Below, piece by piece: positions 47,405-58,329 of a stretch of DNA of 64,000 bases. Within the stretch, counting starts at the first letter, position 1, and each line of letters starts with the position of its first letter. The stretch comes from Cyclina sinensis (Eukaryota > Mollusca > Bivalvia > Venerida > Veneridae), in the NCBI GenBank assembly GCA_012932295.1, contig JAAONU010000123.1, forward strand, positions 5,766,001 through 5,830,000, given 5' to 3'. The notes under the pieces are model-generated. The model was not told where the DNA came from and made no database searches. It saw only the letters and a program-made list of their open reading frames with translations. A program made the translations under genes and the position numbers.

Positions 47405-49060
47405 TTGATATGTGATGTTTGTACTTATCAATTCAGTATTGCAAAGAACAGCATACCAAACAAACAAATACACATTAGACCATTAGATCCTCCATGGATG
47501 ACAAATAAAGTAAGAAGCCATATTCGAAAACGTAAGCGCATCTACAGAAAAGCTAAACAAACCCAATCACCAAATCACTGGTTAAAATTCAAACAACTCA
47601 GAAATAAAACAATTTTATTAATTCGAGAAGCTAAATCTAACTACTTTTCAAAACTATCTGACAAACTCAAACAAGGATCCTTATCTTCAAACGACTGGTG
47701 GAAAACATTAAAATCCTTCATATCATCACAACAAACTACCTCAATCCCTCCATTACAAAATCCTGAATCAGGAGAATTAAACTTTACGGATGAAAATAAA
47801 GCTAACTTATTGAACGATTATTTCATAAAGCAAACACACATTGAAAATTCAAACAAACCTGTACCTGATTATGATAATTCCGTGACAACAACGTCTCTCT
47901 CTGAACTCACTCTAACGGCACTTGAAACAGAAAACGTCCTTCGATCACTAAACATTGATAAAGCCTCAGGTCCTGATGGTGTTAGTAACATAATTCTACG
48001 TGAAGCGTCTCGTGAACTTTCACAACCTCTTTGTGATTTGTTTAATGCCTCGTTTTCTTGTCTCAAAGTACCATCAATATGGAGAGAAGCTCATGTATCT
48101 GCAGTTTTTAAAAAAGGCGACCCCTCTCTGCCTAACAACTATCGCCCTATTTCACTCCTAAATACAATAGAAAAGGTATTCGAGCGCCTAATTTTCAAAC
48201 ACCTATTCAATCATCTACAAGCAAATCATTTCCTCACTCCTGTTCAATCTGGCTTTATTCCTGCCGACTCTACTGTCAACCAACTTATTTCTATTTATGA
48301 TACTTTATGTAAGGCACTTGATAATGGTCTAGAAGCTCGAGTTATTTTCTTTGATATTAGTAAAGCTTTCGACAGAGTCTGGCATAAAGGTCTTCTTTCA
48401 AAACTCAAGCATGCAGGTATTTCTGGCAACCTTTTAATTTGGTTTGAGGACTATCTCTCTAACAGACGTCAACGTGTAGTTGTAACTAATTCGAAATCTT
48501 CTTGGAGTAATCTTTCAGCCGGTGTTCCCCAAGGCTCTATTCTTGGCCCCCTACTCTTTCTCATTTTTATAAACGACATTGTTTCAGACCTCCAATCTTC
48601 AATAAATCTTTTCGCAGACGACACAAGTCTCTATATTGTTATAGAAAATCCTTTTACTGCTGCTCAACAGCTGCAAACAGATATACATAAAATAACAACA
48701 TGGGCTGACACGTGGCTTGTTACATTTAACCCATCTAAGTCTGAATCACTCATTGTATCCAGAAAACAGGACTCATTACACCCAACATTATACATGCTTA
48801 ACCAAAATATACCTGAAGTAAATGACCACAAACACCTTGGAATTATTCTCTCTAATGATTGTAACTGGCATTCTCACATTGAATATATAACTGAAAAAGC
48901 TTGGAAACGCGTTAATATAATGCGAAAACTGAAATTTTGCTTGGACAGAAAATCCCTTGAAATCATTTATACTTCTTTTATTCGTCCTATTCTTGAATAT
49001 GCCGATGTCGTCTGGGGAAATGCTTTCCAATACGAACTTGAAAGTTTAGACAAAATTTAG
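47405..49060 (+). pseudogene. LINE-2 reverse transcriptase (nearly intact, one nonsense codon)
   Basis: In the frame counted from 47,405, the basic linker covers residues ~30-110 and the RT entry motif NIDKASGPDGVSNIILREAS lies at ~183-202. FKKGDPSLPNNYRPISLLNT is at ~235-254, motif A FFDISKAFDRVWH with the catalytic Asp at ~317, AGVPQGSILGPLLFLIFIND at ~372-391, and the catalytic box FADD at ~403-406. WADTWLVTFNPSKSE and KHLGIILSNDCNWHSHI complete palm and thumb. A TAG at 49,058-49,060 (probably from CAG Gln) stops the frame, but the reading remains open and family-like for another 90 codons to 49,333. The first listed codon is TTG and no true start is present, since the 5' end is cut. Function would be target-primed reverse transcription; this copy is inactive. 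Confidence 0.9.
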
Positions 49061-49333
49061 AACGAATGCGCTAGAATAGCTTCAGGTGCGACTAGATTAG
49101 TTTCAACTGAAAATCTTTACAATGAAATAAACTGGGAAACACTCGAACAGAGACGCTATAATCACAGATTACTACTATTTTATAAAATGAAAAATAACTT
49201 GGCTCCTACTTATTTATCTTCTTTAATCCCCGATCAAACAAATACACGATATAATTTACGTAATTCTGATAGCATTCCTGGTATATATGCAAGAACAACG
49301 TTATACTTTAATTCTTTTCTTCCTTCTACATAA
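47405..49333 (+). mobile_element. LINE-2: truncated Jockey/CR1-type retrotransposon
   Basis: It is inserted in block B copy 3 between sequences matching 38,450 and 38,796 of copy 2. It starts in the linker before the reverse transcriptase (no endonuclease) and breaks off inside the C-terminal region (FNSFLPST, then TAA at 49,331-49,333 formed at the junction). It has no 3' UTR, no tail and no target-site duplication. The loss of both ends, together with ~330 bp of flank, indicates a deletion after insertion. It shares motif types with LINE-1 but only distant sequence similarity, so it is a different family. Confidence 0.85.
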
Positions 49334-49682
49334 ATTCTACAGAACAGGTAAAACAGCTTCTAGACTGTAGGATATTTATTACAGGTTCTTTATAAAAATA
49401 GGTCTGTTTAACATGTATAATTTAGTAAACAATGTAAAGTAGTATTGCTGATCAATATGTTGATGTTGAATATGTCAATTTGGCATTGAGTATTACTGGA
49501 ATCTTAATAAAGGACAATAATGCGAAACGTTGATAATAAAGAAAATCTTTTCGAGTAATTTTTGTAGATTAATATTCCTTTATTAAATTTATTAAATGCT
49601 ACAATTAGACTCCTAAAATTGTTACTGAATGGTTGTTCTGCTTCTTCATTTGTTGGCTTAACCCATTAATGTCTAGCGTCTA

Positions 49683-49979
49683 CTAAAGTAGGCATAGGCA
49701 AACAGTGCAGACACAGATCAGACGCTGTAATATGCGCTGTCTGATGAGGATTTTCAGTGTTTGCATAAAGGACTTCTTCACTAAATAGAATAAAATTGAA
49801 AGTTTATACCAGAAATCCTTTTGATTGAAAATGAACTTGTCCAACAGACAAGGATGGCATAATCCATTAGGCATAAATGGATTAATTCAGAAAACAAAAG
49901 TGAAGATACATAACTACCATTTCAGCTTACAGCAAAACTTGCTTCGACAAAGCTATATCTTAAACAAAGGAAAAAAATG
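49683..49979. other. Block-B interior, no gene seen
   Basis: Short frames on both strands (49,874-49,683 minus; 49,825-50,142 plus) have no recognisable domain, and the latter runs into a repeat element. Confidence 0.5.
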
Positions 49980-51168
49980 GTCCTGGGTTGCTCACCTAAA
50001 CTTTTGCCCGCCGGAAGGAGAGCGCATAGTGCACAAAAACGCGTCATGCATATCTATACTTATTTGTGAACAAGCACACCAAGTTTCAAAACGACCGCCA
50101 CAGAATTGTGGAAGTAGTTCTCATCGGAAGATATTACTATGACGGTCCGTAAAACTACAGAGTGGGCATGAAAGACAAATCATTGACATCTACACTTATT
50201 GGTAAACATGCACACCAAGTTTCAAATCAATAGTCTTAGAAATGTGGTTGTAGTTTGAGTCACAAAATTTTCCTATGACCTACCGTAAAACCGCAGAGCG
50301 GGCATTGGAGTGCACAAAAACACGTCATGTACTGTACATCAAAACTTCGACCGACTGTAAGATGAATCCAATACAATCTAACAAACAAAGCCCCTGGTCC
50401 CTATTTTTTAACGTATCGCGATAAACTTAAATTTATATAGACGGTCACCCAAGGAGCATTTGCGCCGAATCATATTTTAAACTGGATCTGAAGTTTTTAA
50501 GAAGAAGATTTTTTAAGTTTTTATATTGAGATAATGGGAAAATAAGCTCCGCCCCCAGTGGCCATGTTTTTTCACGGATCGCTGTAAATTTCACAAATTG
50601 GACCTGCGTTTCTAAGAAAAAAGATTTTCAGTTTCCTGTACATGTATTTCAATATAAGGAAACTAAGGTCGCTCCTGGTGCCCATTTTTTTCACGGATCG
50701 CAATTAATTTCACAATTCTTATAGACCGTCACCAAAGGGATATTTGTGCCAAATTCCTGCAGTTTCTAAGAAGATTTTAAAGTTTCCTCTATAGACATAT
50801 AAGAAAGGTAAGTCCCACCCCTTGCGGCCATGTTTTTTCACGGATCGCAATAAATTTCAGTTATATAGAGGGTAACCAACAGAACAGCTGTGCAAATTTA
50901 TAATTAAATCCTTCGAGGGTTCGCTGAGGAGAAGAGCTTTCGGACGTTTCCTTTAAGTTGCCAAAGCAAAGAGAGTCCTGATTTGAAAGCAATAAATTTC
51001 GCTAATCAGATAGGGGCCTTAATAGAAACATTTCGGTACAGTCTGGTTCAAATAGGTTCAGTGGTTTCAGGGGGAGATGTCGCTTAAAGAAAAATGTTTA
51101 CAAACGGACGACGGTCGCCAGCAGAAGGGGATCCTAATAGCTCACTTAAGCTATCGCTTAGGTGAGCT
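49980..51168 (+). mobile_element. Hairpin-ended tandem-core element HP-4
   Basis: It starts near CCTGGGTTGCTCACCTAAAC. It holds ~140-bp repeats with CACACCAAGTTTCAAA (50,078 and 50,210) and GCACAAAAAC.CGTCATG (50,031 and 50,312). Then come ~120-160 bp units with TTTTTTCACGGATCGC (cores near 50,573, 50,692 and 50,839). A CpG-rich stretch (ACAAACGGACGACGGTCGCC) precedes the 3' hairpin 51,139-51,168. No protein is encoded. Block B copy 2 lacks it at the matching place, so it inserted in copy 3 alone. Confidence 0.75.
51139..51168. repeat. Terminal hairpin of HP-4
   Basis: The arms AGCTCACTTAAGC and GCTTAGGTGAGCT pair over 13 bases with one mismatch, around a TATC loop. CTGA follows directly (CTRR-type). 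Confidence 0.9.
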
Positions 51169-52098
51169 GAAACATACATTATTTAATCACGGAGGCTTTC
51201 TCAGTAACAATAGTCGTTGAACATATGAATGGGGAGAAACAAACATTGGCCTCTACTAAATACAGGAAATTGCAATGTTCCTTATTTTATTGCTTCCTCT
51301 GAACTCGTCCATGAAAGCGAATAGACTAGAAATACAGACACTAATGCAGTTAGACCAAAAAGTCATTTGTGATTTATGGTCTTTACACAGGTTACGTCAA
51401 TGATGGGAATAAATACCATAAAATATTTTTAGAAATACAAGCAAATATTATCTAAGTCTCTCAAGCTTTGTACAAAATAGATTATAAGACCTAATTGTGG
51501 CACTCTGGATTTCTTTTTTACGAACCCAAGTCCCAACTTCCAGACCCAACACATATTGACCGAGGAAAAGCAGTTATACGTGTATTGTGTATGTAATGAT
51601 TGATTACCTATAAAATAATGTTTTGATAAATGGAAATATTGAAAGAAACACTTCAATATTCCAGAAAATTGTTTAAAATGCTTGTTATTTTCAAGTTACA
51701 CACCTCCACAATTCGAAACTGGTGCGAGACAAGCTTTTAAGTAACGAACCTTTAAGTGTTCTAAAACCATGTTCTTTCAGTTTGTATTCGAAAGATTTGC
51801 TAAGTGAAAAAAAGAAGATGCTTAAAAACAGCAACAAAGACTGGTTTAAAATCATAATTATTGAGGGAATAAATGTGAAAGTAAATGCTTGAATAAATCT
51901 GAACTTCAATTAAATACCTCATGACCTAATTACGTAAGAACTTCCAACTCAAAAAGTAAGGAACATGAAAAAAGAATGGCCAGGCAGAAACGATAAGCTA
52001 AAAAGATATACGCTTTATTCATTTAAATATTGAAAATATTTTCTGATTTGATCTTTTTCAAGTTCCGCAATAAAACAAGCTTCATGAAAAATCATATT

Positions 52099-52310
52099 AG
52101 TTTAAACTTACTTATTTTACACCGATTGGGAAGCAGGTTCTTGCAACTTATATTAATCCGTCTCGATGACTACTTCCTGGGTTTAAACCAGTACTCGCGC
52201 CAAAAGTGAGGAATGAAGGAAGTAACTGAAGACTCTAATCCCTGGAATCTAACCAGCGACCTCCGAATCGGTAGTCCGGCTGTTTAACCCCTCGACCACT
52301 GCTTCATCTC
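52099..52310 (-). mobile_element. tRNA-derived SINE with perfect 10-bp target-site duplication
   Basis: On the minus strand the head reads GCAGTGGTCGAGGGG. Its box A is TGGTCGAGGGG (52,298-52,288) and its box B GGTTAGATTCC (52,254-52,244, against the consensus GGTTCGANTCC), so it carries an internal RNA polymerase III promoter. An anticodon-arm-like hairpin lies between the boxes. The body ends with GCAAGAACCTGCTTCCCAAT then GGTGTAAAATAA. Both sides carry AAATCATATT (52,089-52,098 and 52,311-52,320). The insertion is therefore full length at about 212 bp, with no long A tail. Molluscan SINE families such as RUDI are candidates; the family name is not established here. Confidence 0.88.
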
Positions 52311-52379
52311 AAATCATATTGTCTGTCAAGATAACATATCTGAACCACATACTCTTTTTTTCTACGACCATTATAACAA

Positions 52380-52640
52380 TTTAGAATGCTATACACCCTT
52401 GATAATTCAATAAGACGTAATCTGTGGAACTGTGACCATAACAGTTAATTCAATGTTTGTGTTCCATTATTCCTTTTTTCTCATTCAATTCTAGTCACGC
52501 TATTGTGAGTGTGAGTGACAGATGTTTGATTACAGGGATGAATAGAATAATTGTATTTTTCAAATTAGGGATAAGAGTAATTTGTAATTATTCTACAATG
52601 TCACTCTTGATATTGTGTACCCGATAAACTGAAAAGTGAC
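52380..52640. repeat. Block C, copy 1
   Basis: It aligns with 54,855-55,140 (CCTTGATAATTCAATAAG, ATTATTCCTTTTTTCTCATT, GACAGATGTTTGATTACAGG, TTCAAATTAGG..A and GTGACC.GA..AGAAA). A third, shorter match is at 5,430-5,650. It is non-coding. Confidence 0.75.
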
Positions 52641-52799
52641 CCGAGGAGAAAAGTCGTGTCCATACACTGAGTAAGAATAGAAAAACTTTACTTCACACTT
52701 CGAAGACGTTCAAAGAATATGTGTTTAATAAAATATTGAATACAGATGGCATAATATTCAAATCTTGAAAGTTATTGTAGCTGATCTGTGCTTTGTCGT

Positions 52800-53140
52800 A
52801 TAAGCGTGTTTTCGGGTTGAAAAAAGGCGAAAGATCGAAATTTTCGTGTTTTTGACCTTTCGTCTTTTCGCCCCGCCACACGACAAATTGTTGCCTTATT
52901 GTCGACCTTTCAACCTTTCCTGGCGGGGCAAAATTGCAAAAGGTCAAAAATCCGACACAGTATCCATTTGCTGTTTTTTCGTGTTTTCGACCTTTAGCAA
53001 TTTCTCTCTTCTCCTCTCTCTCTGCCCCCCCCCCCCCCCTCCCCCATCCACGGCGAAAATGCAAAGGGTCGAAAATACGACAAATTCACCGATCACCGTT
53101 TGCCTTGTTCTTGACCTTAGCCATTTTTCCAAGAAAATAC
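52800..53140. repeat. CpG-rich foldback repeat with GACCTTT...CGCCCCGCC
   Basis: Two 30-base arms, 52,849-52,878 and 52,921-52,950, pair at 25 of 30 positions around a 42-base loop (CGCCCCGCCA against TGGCGGGGC at the inner end). Related phrases (GTGTTTTCGACCTTT at 52,981 and its complement AAAGGGTCGAAAATACGA at 53,063) make a second, looser pair around a C15 run (53,025-53,039). It is a GC-rich dispersed repeat. Four ORFs crossing it on both strands are artefacts of the repeat. Confidence 0.75.
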
Positions 53141-53389
53141 GCTCATACAACATGGCACTCATCAGCCACCATAGGTAAGTAGTTCATTAAGCGCTGACTT
53201 TTTTAAAATAATGGCGAAAAATATCATTTCTGAGAATTATTATGTTTTGGAGTAAAACATCATTGCAATATATATATATATATATAAATATATATGGCAT
53301 AGAGGCATACATATACTTGGCCAGCAAATAGTAAAATCAGTTAGAAAACTGATCTTTACACATCAGGTGATGCAGGGTTTAAATGGATA

Positions 53390-53640
53390 AGACTACATTA
53401 TGTATTATGCTCATGGGAATAATTCAGTCGCAGATGGATTTTATTAAGAGGAAGACTGGAGAAAGAAAATTACACAGAAAACCCAAAGGGGGTATTAAAC
53501 AATCAATGGAAACTTTAATTCAATTTTCCATAAAATAGGCGTGATTTAGTGATCAAATGATTTTAAGCTGGACATAGAATTAATGCTGAAGTACCACAAG
53601 AGGGAATCATGTTACAGGATCGGGCGATTTATTTGACTAT
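53390..53640. repeat. Block D, copy 1
   Basis: It aligns with 55,635-55,870 (GGGAATAATTCAGTCGCA, ATTACACAGAAAACCCAAAG, GGTATTAAA, ATGGAAACTTTA, AATAGGCGTGATTTA, CACAAGAGG.AATCATGTTACA) and with 9,231-9,430. In both places it follows a block-C copy by about 0.8-1 kb. Confidence 0.75.
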
Positions 53641-53924
53641 TTAAAAATATCATCAAAGGAAATTAAATGCTGCGGCTGTTTTATAACACGCTTGTCAAAT
53701 GTCAAACGAACAATTAGAGGCTTTTTTCAGAAGAAACAAACGTGTTTTCTAAAGTCTGTAATGTGTTCTAATAGTGACAGAAACATACAATATGCAATAT
53801 GATAATTCTTTTCATTTCTCAGTCACGCAGTTTAAAAAAAAATCATTTCCTGTTACAAAATTGCAAGTAAACGCACCTTATACGGCGGTATAATTGATTC
53901 ATCAAAGTTTAAAGGGAACAGGCA

Positions 53925-54225
53925 ATCGTAAACAACAAAAACCCATAACTAAATTTAAGGTTTTTGTACAAATAAAGATGATAAAGACAGTCTAAATAAA
54001 ACAGCTGAAACAGAAACTATGCAGTTATTGCTGTTTTGCGTGACAACGGAATGGGACCAATAAACTAAACTGGTGCGTAAAGAATGGTAAACAAAGAAAC
54101 CAATTGGAAATAAGTTTCAAACTTTTATGTGTTATCCTTTATATATAAATAATAAATAATGTCCTTCATCGTTTTTATTTGTACAAAAATCTTAAATTTT
54201 GTTCTGGGTTTTTGTTGTTTATGAT
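53925..54225. mobile_element. ~300-bp MITE-like element with 65-bp terminal inverted repeats
   Basis: The left arm 53,925-53,989 starts ATCGTAAACAACAAAAACCC. The right arm 54,160-54,225 ends GGGTTTTTGTTGTTTATGAT. The arms pair along their whole length with roughly 88% identity by eye and include TTTTTGTACAAATAAA on one side and its complement on the other. The interior (170 bp) has no ORF. No clear target-site duplication is seen. It is probably a non-autonomous DNA transposon of undetermined superfamily. Confidence 0.75.
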
Positions 54226-54284
54226 AGTTTTGAAATAGGTAGCTAGCTAATCGGTTAAAAATGATCTGCTTTTGTCCTTACAGC

Positions 54285-54370
54285 ATTTTCAGACGTCATA
54301 TCAATGCAGCTTAACAGTTTAAAAGAGATACTTACTTTGACTGATCGTTATAAATGTGTATAAAGTTGCA
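54285..54370. repeat. Short block-A fragment
   Basis: TCATATCAATGCAGCTTAAC followed by TTAAAAGAGATACTTACTTT aligns with 23,950-24,005 in block A copy 2 (TCATATCAATACAGCTTAAT, TTAAAAGAGATATTTACTTT) and with 10,480-10,525. Confidence 0.65.
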
Positions 54371-54854
54371 ATTAAATGTGTCATAACAGTTAAAATGCGG
54401 AAGAAAGAAGGACACTTGGAAGCTTTGCGCATGTTCTGTAAACACTGTATTGAATCATTATTTTTATATAAAACTGTATCATTTAGTTTTCTCTCAAGAA
54501 GAAAGGTGCTGAGACATGAATTTATGTAATCTCTTATGAAAACTGCTGATCAAAAATGTTATTCATGGTCATTTAAATATGAGATTTTTTGTTTCAAAAG
54601 TTTCGGATGAGGAAATTGCACATTAACTAGGGTGACTTTTAGTATTTTCTTTGAGTAAAACATAAAATTTCTGTTATTTCAAGGAGAAAGTTTCTTCTTC
54701 AGACTTGAACCTTCCAAAAGTTTCAGGTTTAATATCATATTAAATTTCACAATATTTCATGGAAACTATAAGAATCTTTATTGTGTGAAAAGTATCTGCT
54801 GATAAGATATCTGATTCGCATTCTTCTTTCACCAAAACCATATTAACAATTAAG

Positions 54855-55150
54855 AATTCTACACACCCTGGATAATTCAATAAGTTGTTATTTGTGGCAT
54901 GTCCATGTTATTTTTTTGGACGAAATCATTCATTTGATATAGGCATTCTATTATTCGTTTTCTCATTCTGTTCTTATCACATTACTGTTGTTGCAAGTGA
55001 CAGACGTTTGATTACTGCTATGTCTAAAAAACATATCGTATTTTTTCCAATTAGGCTGAGAGATAGTTTTGTCCTCATTTCAATTACATGTATCTAGTTC
55101 TTGTTCAATACATCAACTGATTTGCAACGTGACCTGAAAAGAAACTGAGC
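54855..55150. repeat. Block C, copy 2
   Basis: This is the partner of 52,380-52,640. It shows TCTACACACCCTGGATAATT, then CATTCTATTATTCGTTTTCT, GACAGACGTTTGATTACTGC and CCAATTAGGCTGAGAGATAG. A block-D copy follows, as after copy 1. Confidence 0.7.
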
Positions 55151-55619
55151 CTCAGTGGAGGAATAAATTTCATTACAATATATTTTACTTAAGGAATATC
55201 ATTAAAATCCCGATTTAAGCTTGAACTATTTCTGTATTGTTTGTACATTTCCTGGTATGTAAACTTCTGGTCTTCTTAGAATATTGACACATTTAGATGT
55301 CACTTTAGAAAGTCACAAAATTGAAATATAATTGGATAATTGGATAAGGCTATTTCTGGTTTCTTAAATTTGAATTCTGGAATTACATCAAAAGACATAC
55401 AAGCAAACCTTAAAAGTAGATCTTTTGTTTACTCAATAGCTGACAAAATAAAACTTTATTATCCTGTAAATTTTGCAAGACTGAAATCGAAAACAAATAA
55501 TACTTTTGAAATAAATTTTTATTACAGTGTAAATTTAAACAAATAGAGACTTGCTTGGCTAGGAAACAAAAACACAACCCTCTTCTGCAAAAGGTTATGC
55601 TGCATTTAATTAGATGAAA

Positions 55620-55870
55620 CTCCATGTCAGTAAAGGCCCATAAGAATTATTCAACCGCAAACGTAATTTAGCGATGAGAAATCTAAAGAACGAAAATCTC
55701 ACATAAAACCCATAGGTGGTGTTAAAGTAATGGAAATTTATATTCAAGTGCCAATAAAATATGGGTGATTTATTGAAAAGTTGATCTAAAATTGGACACA
55801 GTAGTTCGAAGGTTTATAGTTTTAAGTTGTCACAAAAGGTAATTATGTTGCAGTATCATTGAAAAACATA
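55620..55870. repeat. Block D, copy 2
   Basis: AAGAATTATTCAACCGCA, TCTCACATAAAACCCATAGG, AATGGAAATTTATATTCAAG, TAAAATATGGGTGATTTATT and CACAAAAGGTAATTATGTTG match the other D copies in order. Confidence 0.7.
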
Positions 55871-58320
55871 ATGCGATTAATGCTGCTGATAAACTGACAT
55901 TAAATGTAGCGGGGGGGTTTATGACGTGATTGTTAAATTAAAAACTAACATCTTTAAGGAATAACATCTTTTCCTTACACTTTTATCTCTTTCGGTACCA
56001 ACCATGAATAAAAGACAGTGACGTGGAGAATTTTCAATAGCTTCCAATTTTTTTTTTAATTACTTTCATCGTATTTTCTCTAGATAGACAAACATCATAC
56101 AAATACGGCCAAATATTGGTACATTTAAAAGAAACTGACTTTGTTTGACACTAATAAATGGGTCCTAAGAGCCAGTTAAAGATATAAGATAAAGATATAA
56201 TAAGTCTTTATAATGTGGAATTTGTTCAAATTGCATTAAATATCTCGATTCATTTCACCACTGTAATCTATTTTTCTAAGAAAAGTAATGAGGTTTGCTT
56301 TTATGACACTCTGGGTAGTTTTTCATGGGAACTTCTCGGTAAGAATTTTATTATTTGTTGTCTTTTTGAAGTCTTTGTTCCACATGTTTCTGCTATACCT
56401 TTATTAGTTCTTGAAGACAAACTTAAACTTTCTTTATGAATTAGGTTTAGTATTTGGCATTTTAATTCCTCGTGTGAAAGTTGCTAAATCTTGCAATGTA
56501 TCATTATTTTTTTATTTGAACTTTAAATCATTAGGAACAGATCATTTGTAATGTAATTCCAACACTAAGGTTTAACGTTTGTTCAAACAAACAGAGAAAG
56601 AGCCTAAAAATGCTATCAATGAATAACATCAAAGTGAGTTGGGTACCTGTTTACCTCTTTTCATGACAAAATGAATGTATATGATGACAAGACTTTTAGT
56701 GTAACATGTGATGAAAATGAATAAAACAAATCAAAAATAACAGTTAGTTAAGACTCGCAGAAGAAAAAAAACAACCAAATAAGCCACCTTATCAAAAGCT
56801 TTGACCTGATGACATTCAACTACATGTGTTTGAAGTTTTTGCTAAATGACCTGCTGTAGAAATTAAGTTCCTTAAATGATTAACATGGACTTACAATGAA
56901 TTATCCTAAAGTAAACAAGAAATATCTCTAAACTGCCAATTTCAGTAACACTTGTAAGTAATTATTTTTACAGTGACCAGGGACATATGTATATGGGCCG
57001 TTCCTTCTAATTCCGGCAATTATCAACAGAAACTGTTAAGATTTTGTAAGTCTCAGTGCAAATGATAATCATGTTGATTTTTTTTCATTCAAATACTCTT
57101 TTTTTATCAGTTGGGCTCACAAGAATTAACATATTATTTTACCGTGGTTCTTTTATGAAATTTTTTTTTTAAATATTTCACACATATTTTGACGAACAGA
57201 AAGCTGACAGCTCTTTCTTCTTCACTTTTGAATATAGCTTATGTATGCAAATTGTTAATTTAAATCAGTGTCATTATGTTGCTTTGTACACACTTTTCAA
57301 CAGATTTCAAATAATATGCCGCCTTTACTCAAGATTAATCAATTCATTTTTATGTACCACCTGAAATAAGTTAGTCCAGTTTCTTGGTTATTTCTCAATA
57401 ATGGAGGTTTTTACCAGAGGAATTACAAATGGTTATGACAATTGTATTGTGAAATCTCAGCAGTTTCCTTTTCGTGCTATTTCTCAAGAAACAATGTTTG
57501 AAATTCAACCGATCTTTATGAGTAGCGTCACTAGCAAGAGAGGATGTGCATATAATCTTGTCACCAACTATGAAATGCCATAATGCATAACATTAATTAC
57601 CAGGAGCTATAACAATGAATTTAACAATAATTGAAAGAAATCTCTAAACTTTAACATTTTTCTAAAAAATTCCCAAAACACAATGTCACTGACTACTTCG
57701 ATAAGCCAAAATCTGAACACATTATACAGCATTCTCTCAGAATAAACATTTCCAGACAAAAATAAACAGACAACCAGGATTTAGCAGCTAGAAAATTACT
57801 GAAATGCTTTATTCAAATGTTGATGATGGTTGATTTCTTCGACAGAACTTCCCAGACAACCCAGCTGTAGCCATATCTGTCGATTCATATTTTCATTGTC
57901 AGTGATATGTGAAGAACACATTTTCATTCTTAGAGAAAAATAAACGCAATGTCAATTGACCATTTGGGATGGACGTGACAAAAGCATTTATATATCTTCA
58001 TACAAATATAATGCACAAAACCTTGTTGAATTTTTAATTATATCTTTGATTTAAAGCAATCTTATTTTGTTCTAATAAATGTTTGTTTTTTATTCAAAAC
58101 AATATATGCATTTCTTAAATTGTTGTAAACAAAGAAATATATTTCTCCATTGATAACCAGTATGGCAAGCATTGTTTACTAGACAAAGTCTATCAATATA
58201 ACAAACGATTGAAAAGAAACCAATCAAATATGACTAGGCAGCCTTAACTAAAAACCATAATGTCTGCCACTCAAAACTAATGTAAAACCTAAAGGCAGAC
58301 AAATACTCTTTGAAAGTTAA
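55871..58320. other. AT-rich sequence, no gene recognised
   Basis: Only short ORFs lie here (for example 56,215-56,439 and 57,401-57,583), none with a known domain, splice-flanked structure or copy elsewhere in the window. Homology to block A was not detected until about 58,330. Confidence 0.5.
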
Positions 58321-58329
58321 GCACTGCAG

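Larger units (their letters stand above)
39790..51700. repeat. Block B, copy 3 (~11.9 kb including insertions)
   Basis: It follows block B copy 2 head to tail, with about 20 bp between them. It is longer because it holds LINE-2 (~47,405-49,333) and HP-4 (~49,980-51,168). It also retains 42,730-43,330 and other stretches missing from copy 2. The tail at 51,230-51,690 matches 39,260-39,760. Short ORFs inside (for example 43,034-43,216 and 44,089-44,292) are not conserved in copy 2 and are not called as genes. Confidence 0.9.

Noticed and set aside
52693..53182. Four overlapping ORFs of 72-123 codons on both strands
   Set aside because: They cross a foldback repeat and a poly-C tract; no domain, and all frames are open because of low stop density in that repeat.
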